Positions 23,001 through 33,346 of a DNA stretch of 64,000 nucleotides are shown piece by piece. The notes beneath the pieces were generated by a model. It was not told where the DNA came from. It did not search any database and worked only from the letters and a program-made list of their open reading frames with translations. Origin of the DNA: Paratinospora sagittata (taxonomy: Eukaryota; Streptophyta; Magnoliopsida; Ranunculales; Menispermaceae); contig CM069608.1 in the NCBI GenBank assembly GCA_035771175.1, forward strand, positions 15,361,519-15,425,518. Reading direction: 5' to 3'. The stretch's first letter is position 1; every line of letters begins with the position of its first letter. Position numbers and translations under genes: made by a program.

Positions 23001-23798
23001 ACTTTATGCATTTTTACTTTATGCTCATTAGATTTATTTAAGTATTGAATCCAATTAAGTCAAGGAATCTCATAAGAAATTAGGAAAGTTAAAAAACGGC
23101 CATTACACCCAATTAACCCCCCTCTTGGGTGTCCAACAACATTGAGTTTAAATTTCCATATCTTGTATTTTTTATTTTTATTTATGAGCCTCATGTGTAA
23201 TTGTTCTATTCACTTAGAACAAACATTTTAATCATTGTACTTAGTCTTCTTGGTTTATTTCTAGTTGAAATACACCAAGTAAAGTTATTTAATATCGCTT
23301 GTGATTCTAATGTTGGAATCTAAGTTAGTTTCACCCTTTATCTTGAATAAGGTAAAGTGGTTCTTCCTTAGCTCGCGAAAAAGATATTTGGTTCTTCCTT
23401 ATCCCACAAAAAGAACAAGTGGTTTATCCTTAGCTTGTGAAAAGGATATACAATTTTTCCTTATCCCGCAAAAAGAAGTTGTAGGTCCATCCTTATCCTA
23501 CAAAAGGATAGGTTTGCCTTGAACATGTAAAAGGGCATTTGTAACGGTTTGATTCACGCCCGTGAAGTGAATCCTAGTATAATGGAATCCTAGAAAAGGT
23601 TTTTCTAGGCATGGAGGTAGGAAAAGGATTTTTTCGAACCACGAAAAAATCCTTGAGTGCATTTTCTGCACTATTTATTTATGCACTTTGATTATTTAAG
23701 CATTCATTTTCATTTATCCAAGGATGTCCACCAAAGAACTTAGAAATTGTCAAAATAGGCCATAATACCCAATTCACCTCCCACTTGGGTGTCCAACA
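20023..23798 (+). repeat. 3' LTR of element H, split by a solo LTR
   Basis: The two parts, 20023-21261 and 23139-23798, together match the 5' LTR. TATTGACC start and TCCAACA end are conserved. Hairpin-like U5 modules recur at 23330-23570. Confidence 0.85.
21262..23138 (+). repeat. Solo LTR of a Sirevirus-like element (1877 bp)
   Basis: TGTTGAATTA...TCCAACA, flanked on both sides by the 5-bp duplication ACATT (21257-21261 and 23139-23143). The sequence is a diverged relative of the H LTR, in the same orientation. It has AGGACGCT/AGCGCCCTC modules (22059-22160), TATA-like text near 22220, and U5 hairpin-like modules (22655-22915). No internal region is present, so it arose by recombination between the LTRs of a full element. 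Confidence 0.9.
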
Positions 23799-23820
23799 CC
23801 TCCAAGTTTTGGGTGTAACA

Positions 23821-24200
23821 GTAAGCCCCTGGTGAGTGGGCTGAGGCCTTGTGTGTCGGTTCGTTCGCCATTTGAGTCATTTTATTCGGTGTTGCGAGAG
23901 TCGTTTAGTTAAGTGAAGTGCGCCTTTGATTATATATAGGGGGTCAGGTTGTCTTCATTTTTTCATTTTTTAGTTCACGCTCTTCTTCTTGGGTTTGACA
24001 TAGAGGTTAGTTTCTCATTTCCTTTGGTTCTTTTCCCTTTTCTTGGTTTAGAGTTTGTACAAATTCCTTTAAGTTTTATTTTTTGTTTGTCGTTTGTGTC
24101 ACACTGTGTTGTTTTGCACGTCGGGCGTTGCGCGAGGTGGTTGGGTGTATTTAAGCACACACTTGGTGTTTTACGGTGCTTGTTGACTTAGGTGAGAATT
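23821..24200 (+). promoter_or_regulatory. Putative promoter and leader of the antisense ORF of element B
   Basis: The stretch between the LTR and the first ATG contains TATATATAGG at 23931-23940, about 270 bases upstream of ATG 24201. This suits an independent promoter driving the ORF opposite to gag-pol. A TTAG/GTGAG context just before the ATG may be a splice junction; this is uncertain. Confidence 0.4.
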
Positions 24201-27200
24201 ATGAGTGCACCAGGTGATAACCTTAGTTTTTCTTGGCCTTACATGTTAGATAGCCAATACCTTAGTAGCGCAACAGACTCTTCATCCTTTAGTTATCATT
24301 CTAGCGATACCCCTCTTAGCGAAAATGTGTTATATGCCTTCGATTCTATTCATGTAGGAGGGGATTCAGGAGATGATGGTGTAGAGCGTGAGGTGTGAAA
24401 CGAGGTTGTTTCTAGACTAGCCTCCACCACGCAAGAATATGCATCTGTTATGACTGCAAAGGATGTTCATGAGATGTTTTATGAGTATGGGGTTCCTTCT
24501 TCTATTAGATTTAGGTCTCCTAATCCAAATGAGAGGGCTTGCTCTCCGCGTCATTGCGGGGAGATTGCTCTTAACAAAGATATGTTTGCGCATGAGTTTA
24601 GGCTTCCTTTTCATCCTATCTTAGGAGAGTTTTTGGCTAAATTGGAAGTTGTTGATAAATATCTTTTTAGGTGTCTTTTACATATATTTTATGTCATTTT
24701 ATGTTCTAGTTTAGGAATATTTTATGTTAAAATTTTATGTTATTTTATATTATAGTTTTGGTTTAGTTTTATTTCGATTTGCATTTTTATATGTAACTTT
24801 AGGTAAATGTTTTGATGAGTCTAATACTTAGTTCATGATTGATTTTGTAGGTTTGAAGATGGTTTTGAAGAGCTTTGAAATTGATGAACAAGTGCCTAAG
24901 AGGAGTGGAGAAGAAACAATCCAAAACTATGCGAAGATGTGCGAGAAAATGATGCAAAAGTGAAGAAAACGTTCTGGGCGCTGCGACGCCCAATAGTGGT
25001 GCTGCAGCGCCACACTCACCTTCAAAAACAACTTCCCAACACCTTGCTGGGCGCTGAGGCGCCCAACAGTGGCGCTACGGCGCCCACGCAAACTTGATTT
25101 CCTGCACGTTGCGGGTTTTTTTAGCATATCTTGGCCAATTTAACTCCGAATTGGACGTAGTTTTTTTCTACTTCTTTCTAACTTTAAATAGAAAATTATG
25201 AGAGTTGAGGCAAAATAAAGAGGAGAACAAGTTGAAGAAAAATAGATCAAAAGAGGCGAAGAGCGCGACGTTGAAAACAAATGAGCAAATCTACACATCT
25301 TGTGATTGGTTTTTCTAATTCTTCCTATTTTTATTTACAATGTTTATCAATATTTTTGTATTTTCTTTTATTTCAATGATGAAATAAGTTATTTGTCCAG
25401 AGGATAGATGGATCCTAACTAGGTACCATGTTTCAGATTTATTTTTTATTATTATTAACATATTTTCATTGTTTATTTATATTTTCCTGTTCTTAATGCT
25501 TTTGAACTACTAGCTATGGATTGATTGATTTTAGATCTTGGGTTCGACATTTGAGAGAGAGAACTTAGGATTGAATTGGGGAAAATATAACCTAGAAATA
25601 TTATAGAATCAAGAGATTTATAATATTCTTTGAAGCTTTGAAAAAAATCACAAAGCGTAAGGAATTTGCATGATTTTAGTTTTTATCAAGAGATCGAAAT
25701 TAAGTCATGTGAATATGTTCTAACTTGGAACTCGAGAGAGGAAGTTAGAGACTTGAGGATTTTTGACTTATAAACTAAGAGAATAAATTAATAATAAATA
25801 TATATAAAAGACATAGTTGAAAGTTAGGTGAAGTTGATTCTCTAAAATTTCTCTCCATTGATTTTCTCTTAATTTTGATTGCTTGCCATTTCTTAGTTTT
25901 TGCTTGCATTATTATTTTTATTTATTTAATTAATTCTTAAATTTGATCATCTAGATAAAGTTAGGGTTAGTAATTACGGTAATTATTGAGAGTTAATCGA
26001 TCCTTGAGGAAGATAACCAGATTCTTATCGGTATATTATAATTTGACACCGTACGCTTGCCAAAAATCATGTACAATTGCGCCCACCCAGTTGTGTCCTT
26101 GGGTGTGGGGGTTGTTGGTGAGTTGTTTATCTTTGTGGATGAAGCATAGCTTAGAGGACTTCAGTCTTAGAGAGTTTTTGTATTGTTATAAGATAGTCCG
26201 ACATGATCAATCTTGTGGTTGGTACGGGGTTGTACCACACTGTCGCGAAAAGTTGATTGAAGGTGATTTTTTGATATGGTACCTCCTAGAAATGAGTAGG
26301 GTTTGGGTGGACGATGGCCTGATGCCCTAGATTTGTTGGAGGTATCACTTGCTTGGTAAAGAAGCGGGGAGGATATTTGAGTATTTTTATTTATGTTTTG
26401 CTTATTCCTTTCTCATTGGTTTGTTCTCGTTGAATGTAGGTACCACGCGCCGCCCCCATATTCCTGTGGAGCTGGAAGAGAGAATTAAGCATTTACGCAA
26501 TTTGCAACTATCTAAGCGTGCCTTTATCGAGTTGATTTATTCAAGTCGTCTAGCTACTGATCTTAGCCCTCCCCGTGATAAGTTAAGTGGTTATTGTTGT
26601 GTCTTGTCGCACTTAGCATTTTTGTTTATCTTGTTAATTGCTCGTTTCTATCCTAGTGATTCCGATGCCTGGTTCTTCAACTCCGTCGGGCGTTCCTGAA
26701 CACCCTCGTTCAAGGTTGAGGATGGCTCAGCCGCCCGCGTTGACAAATGAGGTTGAATTGTTACTTGCTCAAGAACGATTGGCTTAAAAAGTTTATGGTC
26801 CGACCTCTGTTCAATCTAGCCAGGTTGGATCTGTTGCCTCAGCCTTTGATCCTACGACTTGCCCGGCTCCGCCAGCCCCTTTATTCGAGAAATAGAAGAA
26901 GAAGATCTTGCAAGGTCCTTCATCTCCGAAAAAGAAAAAAGCTTCTTACATTGGGTCTGCTGGTCATATCCATGTCAAAGAGGCTTAGGATTACGTTGAA
27001 TACGTGGGTCGGGATTCCAAAGGGGGCGTGACGAGTGTAAAAGCCCAAGAAATGCGGGACACTGAGCTTGAGCCCTTGTGGGAGGATGCGATTGTTCAAT
27101 TAACTCAGGTTGTTTTTCTTAATGTTCTACTTTCATATTTTCATTTTTGTCATTCATTTTTTTTTAAGATTTTTAACATAAATCGTTACTTTGTAGGCGA

Positions 27201-27535
27201 TCTATGCGATGAGTATTGCTCAGGAGAAGTCGAACGCGAGGCTGAAGAAAGTGGAGGATAGTTGCAGTTGATGCGTGTCCGAGCAGCGGAAGTTAGTCAA
27301 GGAACATGCTGCCAAGACCGTCAAAAGTGAGAAGGAGGTTGTCATGGCTCAACAGGATGTTGAGCGTGACAGAGCGAAACTAGCCGAAGCTCGCCACGTG
27401 ATGGATGATATACGCGTCAGGCATGAGGCCGAGGTTATGGGTACAAGCAAGGAAGCGAACGATCGGGGGTACCTGGAGGGGATGAGGGACCTACGATCAA
27501 AGAGAAAAGCATTGTCGCCTAGACTAGAGCCTTAG
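24201..27535 (+). pseudogene. Antisense ORF of Tat-like element B (Transposase_28-like), multi-exon, broken
   Basis: The plus-strand ORF starts MSAPGDNLSFSWPYM and reaches a TGA at 24396 that fits a CGA codon. It continues through a segment ending EFRLPFHPILGEFLAKLEV, the hallmark of the 'putative gypsy type transposon' domain (Pfam Transposase_28). A 1.4-kb insertion (24672-26069) follows, then APTQLCPWVWGLL...LREFLYCYKI. Likely GT...AG introns lie at about 26375-26438, 26579-26652 and 27111-27196. The last exon is a strongly charged coiled coil (EQRKLVKEHAAKTVKSEKE...) ending at a stop at 27533. Its role in Tat elements is unknown. Stops and the insertion make it non-functional. Confidence 0.6.
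24672..26069 (+). repeat. LTR-like insertion, Athila-type, in the antisense ORF
   Basis: These 1398 bases separate two halves of one domain. They begin TGTCTTTTAC and end ...CAAAAATCA. The right end resembles the U5 end of gypsy/Athila LTRs (GAGGAAGATAACC... TTGACACCGTACGCTTGCC). I find no matching 5-bp duplication at these borders, so exact ends are uncertain. A GCGCTGCGACGCC-type repeated motif occurs at 24977-25093. There is no coding content. Confidence 0.5.
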
Positions 27536-27615
27536 CTTTTTGGATGAAGGCCGCCCTGGGGCGCAGGGCACTGTTTAGGGGCCTTGTTAGCGTGGGCTCC
27601 TAATTTCTTAGTTTC

Positions 27616-29670
27616 TGTAAAGTCTCGTACTATGAGTCAAGCATAATCGTTGACTTATATGTATTGTGAGATGTATTTATATGCGTATACGTAAGTATAT
27701 TGACCTTAGAATAATGAAAATACATGTGTGGTAGGGTTGTTGGTATACTAGGATGTTAGTGGTATCATAAAAAGTCTCATACTTAGTAAAAATTTCAATC
27801 TGGAATACAAAGAGCTCGCTCCTTAGGGAGAAGTGCGCTCCTGTGGTCAAAACCCGAGACATGCATTTTAAGAATTTTCAGAGAAGCGTTCTCCCAAGGG
27901 GGAGAAGCGCGCTTCTCGCTTTCTGAAAAAAAAAAAATTTAAATGGACGGTGAGGCAATCCAATGTTTTAAAACCCATTTGTTGTGATTTTTTAGCTCAT
28001 TTGAGCTAGAAAGGGCTGAAAAGAAAGAGAAGAACGAAAGAGGAGAAGGAAAATGGGATTTTGGAGATCAAATCCAAGGTAATCACTTGATCTTTCGAGC
28101 TAAAATTTCTAGTTTTGAATTCCTCTTGTTGAATTGTTCAACATACTGGATTTTTGTAGGATTTTGATGGTTAGATTTGGTGATTGGGAAAGAGGGTTTG
28201 GTACTGGAATAGCGAGGAATTGAGGTGTAATTGAGTGGTAAGTGTTTCATTAGTGTTTAGCAAGTGGTTTGGGTTTGAGATCCTATACAATTGAAGTGTT
28301 TTAATAGTGAAAAGTTTCCACCCCAGCTGTTGAAGCGGCTGAGGGTTTGGAGCTTCATTAATTGAGGTTTTAATTGAGTTGAATGTGTTTTATTGAATAA
28401 TTATGGTTAAGAGTAGTTTGAATTGTATAAATGTAGAGATTGAAAATTTGAAATTTGGGTTGTTGGTGACAAGTGAAATGACTTACTTGTGTTGGAATTG
28501 TGCAAGTGATTTGATGATAATGTGAAGACCATTGTGAGCAACTTGTGCTGAAAATTATACACACATTGACTCAGAGTATTGCACCAATCATTGTGAGTAT
28601 TTTCCTTGACTTGCTTCTTTGTATGGCATTGTATATATGTGAAAATGTTTTGAATGTAAGCATGTTATGTTGGATTGTTCATTATGGTTTATTTCAATTC
28701 ATGAAATGTTTTAGCATTGAAGCATGTGAGACTTGCAAAGGTGAGTCAAACATGATTTCATTTCATTGTGACTTAGTCCCGGATGAGTGTTATATGTAAC
28801 CTCATTGTGCAGTGGGCTATCCTAATTGGGATTGTGAATCCTTGAAATGATTGTGAATTGAGTAATTAGAGGTTGTGACTACCTTGTAAATCCATACAAG
28901 GGTGAGACCCACTCTATTACTTAGAAGGTGGGAGATTGTGGATTTCGTTGAAAACTATACATGTTTTATTGAACATGTTGCATAATATCTCCAAATTATA
29001 TTACAAGCATATATGTTGTATTTGATTGATGCATATGCATTTAATAAGATTTCGAATGTTTTGAATTTACATGTTTACATAAATGCATATGAATGCCATG
29101 ACAGGACATATTCACTGAGTTTGTTATAGCTTACCCCATTTCCTCCAATATTCCGAGTAAAGACGCCAAAGGAAAAGGAAAGGCAAGATAAGGGTAGTGA
29201 TTTTTTTGAAGTTCTTCTTCTTGAATGTATGTAAATGGAGGATATGGTTTAGACTTGTTTGCTTTCAATATGTATAATTATCATGCTATATATGTATTAT
29301 CACTTAGATAAGTGGGGTGATAATATGGATTGTAGTTTGATATTTTGGGATATATGATACTGTTATGATAATGAGTTGGATGACGTAAATAGTTTTGATA
29401 ATGAGATAGATGAGATTATAAAGTATGAGATGGAAATGGTGTTATTATTGTGATTAAAATGATTAGGTTATATATATGTGATTTGGGTTTGTGGTTTATC
29501 AAGAAAATTTGTGAGATGTCCATTTTATGGGGACATGCTGTCAAACTTTTTAGAAAATTGTGTATTTTTTATGAGGCTGACAATGTATTGTACATTGTAT
29601 ACATGGTATGTACAGTGTATAATACGTTGTACAGGTCATGACGTCACCCTAAGTAAGGGGCGTCATGACA
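27616..29670 (+). repeat. Solo LTR, Del/Tekay-like (2055 bp)
   Basis: TGTAAAGTCTCGTAC...GGGGCGTCATGACA, flanked by perfect GTTTC duplications (27611-27615 and 29671-29675). Its length, the GCGTCATGACA terminus and the CACTGAGTTTG...TAGCTTACCCC text near 29113 suit long LTRs of Del/Tekay chromoviruses. No internal region is left. Confidence 0.85.
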
Positions 29671-29675
29671 GTTTC

Positions 29676-30033
29676 AATCATTTTTTTTTCTTTGATTATC
29701 TGTGGATGTTTAATTATCGGGTCGAGTGCTCGTGGCCCAAACTTTGTGAACAACCTTTGATGAATTCCTCCATATTCACACTTTTAAATTATTGTTCCTA
29801 ATCTATCAGTTGTTTTAAATATTTTCTCTGTGTATGTTTGATGGTGTGCCTTTGTATTTTGTTTTGTACCTTTTTGAATGTTGTTGAAAGTAAGCTTTTT
29901 GGTTGGCGATTTGTGGTCCTTAGGCATCTTTTTTGTTCGTAGCGTTTGTCACCTTTATCGCCCGACTCTTATGGTTCTTGTCGTTTAACTATTGTGTAGT
30001 TCGCGTTGTGGATCGTTGCTTTTGCTTTTTTGT
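29676..30033. other. Non-coding internal stretch of element B
   Basis: T-rich text downstream of the antisense ORF. No ORF or recognisable domain. Confidence 0.4.
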
Positions 30034-30455
30034 GAGGCACTCGGCTCATGTCGGGTCCGTAGTATTTGTTATTTGAGACGTGTATAGCTCATGTTGGGCT
30101 TGTAGCTTTTGCTGTTTTGATGCGTGTCTAGCTCACGTTAGGCTAGTGGCTTTTGCTGTTTTAATACGTGTTCAGTTCATGTTGGGGTTGTAGCCTTCAC
30201 TGTTTTGATGCGTGTTCAACTCACATTGGGCCTGTGGCCTTCGTTGTTTTGATGCTTGTTCAGCTCACATTGGGCCTGTGGCCTTCGCTATTTGATACGT
30301 GTATAGCTCATGTTGGGCCTGTTATTTGATACGTGTATAGCTCACGTTGGGCTTGTAGCCTTCGTTATTTGATACATATATAGCTCACGTTGGGCCTGTA
30401 GCCTTCGTTATTTGATACGTATATAGCTCACGTCAGGCTTGTAACCTTTGCTCGA
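30034..30455. repeat. ~44-bp minisatellite in element B
   Basis: About nine or ten imperfect head-to-tail copies built on GTGTATAGCTCACGTTGGGC and a following CTGTAGCCTTCGTTATTTGA. One unit is shortened near 30320. Such tandem subrepeats are known in the untranslated regions of Tat/Ogre-type elements. Confidence 0.85.
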
Positions 30456-30580
30456 GATTCTAAAACAACTCAAAATGTTTATTCATACGTAGTGTTGTCA
30501 GGCCTTATTCAATTTTTTGGCCTTGAATACATAAGGCTAGAAATAAGAAAAGAATCAACCTCCAAGTTCTAAGGACCCAT

Positions 30581-31330
30581 CTAGTTTGTGTCTTCTTGAT
30601 CTTCATGTGGTGCATGTTTTGGTCGTTGTGCTCCTGCCTTCCGAAGTGCTAATGCATAACACTCCCTCAAATCTTTCTGATCACCTCGCACGACCCCTAT
30701 TCCTTCTCTTGCCAGGAATTTCATGACAAGGTGATACGTTGACGCCGTTGTTTGCAATGCTTTGAGGGTTAGGTATCCGATGATCCCATTGAATGTTGAA
30801 GGGCAATCCACCACCAAAAAGTTGGCCATGACGGTAGATTGGTATGGGAAGTCCCCCGCTGTCAGAGGTAGGGTTATCATCCCCTCAAGGCTAACTGAAT
30901 CGCCAGTGAATCCGATCAGGGGGGTCATGAATGGTTGTAGATGTGAATCCCTTAAGCTCACACGCTTCAAGGCTAAGCTAAACAGTATATCCATCGAGTT
31001 TCCTCAATCCACCAACAGCTTGTGGACTTTGTGATTTGCGATATCTAGGGCACGATCAGGGCGTTTGGGTGCAAGAAATGGAGTCCTTGGGCATCTTCAT
31101 CCATGAATGTGATTACATGTGGGTCCTTTCGTGACTCTTTTCTTAGGCTGAATTTGAAGCGCGGGTTCTATGCCTCGTGGGCATAGGCCTTTCTTGCCCT
31201 ATTTGAATTGCCTCTAAAGATTGATCAGCGCAAAATGGTATGAATCTCTGCAATGGGCTGTGGGGGTCGATGGGGCATGTCCCTTTTTGTCGGCACGTTG
31301 GTTTCATCCGCCGCATATTCCCTCAGTTCT
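30581..31330 (-). pseudogene. Tat-like protease region of element B
   Basis: The minus strand is open from 30994 to 30581 (137 codons) and continues upstream through stops. The active-site segment reads HKLLVD-stop-GNS where the sister copy has DGGSS, so the catalytic loop is destroyed. Downstream text VVDCPSTFNGIIGYLTLKAL fits the flap and C-terminal part of Tat retropepsin. It keeps a segment of about 100 bases lost from element I. Confidence 0.65.
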
Positions 31331-31366
31331 CCTTGACCAACTAACTCTTCGATCTACTCCTTCAGG

Positions 31367-32640
31367 TCATAGCAGTCGGTGGTGTTGTGACCGTGATTGC
31401 GATGATATTGGCAATACTTTGTTCGATTTCTTGGTTCGGCTTCTGTCCTCATGGGACGCGGGGGTTGTATGACGTTTTGGTGCTCCGCCTCGGTAATCAA
31501 AGTTTATGCAAGCTTGACTCGCAAAGATCGAGGTTGTCCCTGTGGGCACCCGGTGTTCGCTAGATTCTTTCTTTTCTCTTCTCTCTCTTTTTTTTTTCTT
31601 AAGAGGCACCTCTTCCTTGACTTGGACGTCCTTTAATGTCTTCATTTTCTCAGCGTTTATGCATTCTTTGGCTCGGATGAGCAACTCTTCATTGGTCCTA
31701 GCTAGGTTCTTAGCTAGAGACCACCAAAACCTATTTTCTTGAAGCCTAGCCATTATGGCGGTCAGTGCTACATCAGGCGAACATCCCTCTACCTGAGATG
31801 CCTCGTGTGCAAAGTGCGAGATGTGATCTTTGAGAGCTTCATTTTTTCCTTGTTTGATGGAAAGAAGGTGTTTAGAAGGCTTTCTTGTCTTGCAAAGCCA
31901 TCGAACTGGCTGACGAAAGCGCGCCCAAGTTGATCGAAGAAGTGGATCGATTTGGGCGGCAATCCCTGGAACTAACTTAGGGCTGCACCGGTCTGCGTGT
32001 GTTGGAAGGCTAGACAGAGGGTTTGATCAGTTGCCCCGTACAGCTTCATCCATGACATGTATTTCATCAGGTGGTTAACAGGATCCCTCTTCCTATCGAT
32101 AAGTCCTTGTGAGGAATCTTGAAACACTCGAGCAAGGTGGCATTTTGGATCTCTTCCGCGAAGGGCAACCCTACTTCTCCTAAAATTGCATCCAAGGACG
32201 AACGGGTTCTCTACCATTCTGCAGCGTGAATAGTCTGAAGCTGATCTCCAATTCTCATTGTTGTGATGTCCGGTTGGCAGGCAGTGTTCGCAGCCCGTGT
32301 GTTCAGTAAACCTCTCTGCACATCGACCAAAGTCGAGATTTGCTCTTACCTGTAGCGCAATTGGTCCTCGATGTTGTTGGGAAGGAGCTCTTTGTTGCTC
32401 GATTCATGGAAATAAGAAGTGGTTCGCTCTCTTATCATGGGGGTGCCTGGATGGCTTTGCTCATCTTGAGCAATTGATCCTCGAGCAGGTTCCGCAACAT
32501 TTTTCTCTTGGTGATCGTGCCCTAATGTTGAAGACTCGCCTCTTGCCGGTGCTATGCACTGGACTTGCTCAATCCGTTCCAAGATCTCAACTATGCGATT
32601 GACGTTCTTTACGATTGTCCCCATCCTTCGCTCCATGCTG
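31367..32640 (-). pseudogene. Tat-like gag of element B
   Basis: Read on the minus strand it starts MERRMGTIVKNVNRIVEIL at about 32636, passes a Ser/Pro/acidic linker, and reaches the conserved DRKRDPVNHLMKYMSWM and AFQHTQTGAALS segments at 32100-31975. Frameshifts and stops follow. The C-terminal basic piece (31753-31367) carries a LKKKKRERREKKES run. Structure matches the gag at 10700-11790 with more damage. Confidence 0.7.
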
Positions 32641-32826
32641 CCAAGTCAAAGCTGGGTAGTTAGATACCTTGAGGTGAATTGAGGGTGAAGTCAGGGTCTA
32701 CCTCGACAGAGTTGGCAGACCGGTTCCTAATTCTTAGCTTCCTCTTGATGGGCTTGTACATCGTTTTCACTCATGGTTTCAAGACAACAGACCTTTTAGT
32801 TACAGTTCCCCTCAGACGATGCCAAA

Positions 32827-33329
32827 TGTTTCAACCAAAAATCTCTAGCGTTGGACCACGAACCGATGCCGATTGATTGAATACGAAAACTGCATAATCC
32901 TCTGAAATTCCTCAAAGACCATTCTGCTCCGGACCTGCAAAGGTGGTGGCGTTTGGTCACCGAAAACACTCTGATGCCTAAGTTAGAGAATGCCATGGGA
33001 GAATAAAAGTATATAGGGAATTCCATATTTTAGAGCATACTTGCTTTGGAGAATGAGCCCCCTTTTATGGTTGAGGGGGACTGGCTAAGGCATTAAATGC
33101 GTTGCTCCATCTGTGGGAACGTTTTGCGCCTTTCCTCATCAGGATTCGGCTCGTGGTTTGGTGTCTCAAGATCCGTTTCATGCGATGTTTGAACTACAAC
33201 CAATGTGTAGGATTTGGTTTCCTTGATCAAGGTCTAGATCGTATCTTCGACCGGAATGGGAATTGGCTTCGACAATGGCCGAGGGGGCTCTTTCGGTCGT
33301 GGCCAATAAGAATGCCTCGGCCAAGAAAA
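32827..33329 (-). repeat. 5' LTR of element B, outer end truncated
   Basis: It begins (plus strand) TGTTTCAACCAAAAATCTC, preceded on the minus strand by a TTTGGCATCGTCTG primer-binding site. It aligns with 13529 onward and stops inside the GC-rich palindrome zone at about 33329, where copia element C starts. About 230 bases of the LTR are missing. Confidence 0.75.
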
Positions 33330-33346
33330 ATCTATGTTCTTCTTGT

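Larger units (their letters stand above)
14258..23798 (+). mobile_element. Sirevirus-like Ty1/copia element H, non-autonomous, nested in B
   Basis: Complete element with 5' LTR 14258-16059, primer-binding site at 16062, a broken gag and coiled-coil segment (16140-16830), about 3 kb of AT-rich internal DNA without pol motifs, a polypurine tract at 20008-20020 and 3' LTR 20023-23798 (interrupted by a solo LTR). Flanks are CCGCC (14253-14257) and CCTCC (23799-23803), a 5-bp target duplication with one later change. The paralogous LTR of element I reads straight through this point near 12672, which confirms the insertion site. Confidence 0.85.
13529..33329 (-). mobile_element. Tat-like Ty3/gypsy element B with antisense ORF, multiply interrupted
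   Basis: On the minus strand the order is 5' LTR (33329-32827, outer end truncated), gag (about 32640-31367), protease (about 31330-30581), a 44-bp minisatellite, an ORF running in the opposite (plus) direction (24201-27535), and 3' LTR (23820-23799 plus 14257-13529). RT and integrase are absent. An ORF antisense to gag-pol near the 3' LTR is the recognised arrangement of Tat-lineage elements carrying an additional ORF. Three insertions split it: a Sirevirus-like element (14258-23798), an Athila-like LTR-type insertion (24672-26069) and a solo LTR (27616-29670). Removing them leaves roughly 6.8 kb. Confidence 0.75.

Noticed and set aside
30034..30455. Repeat array with CRISPR-like spacing
   Set aside because: The whole ~44-bp unit repeats, including the part that would be the spacer; no cas genes; eukaryotic DNA.
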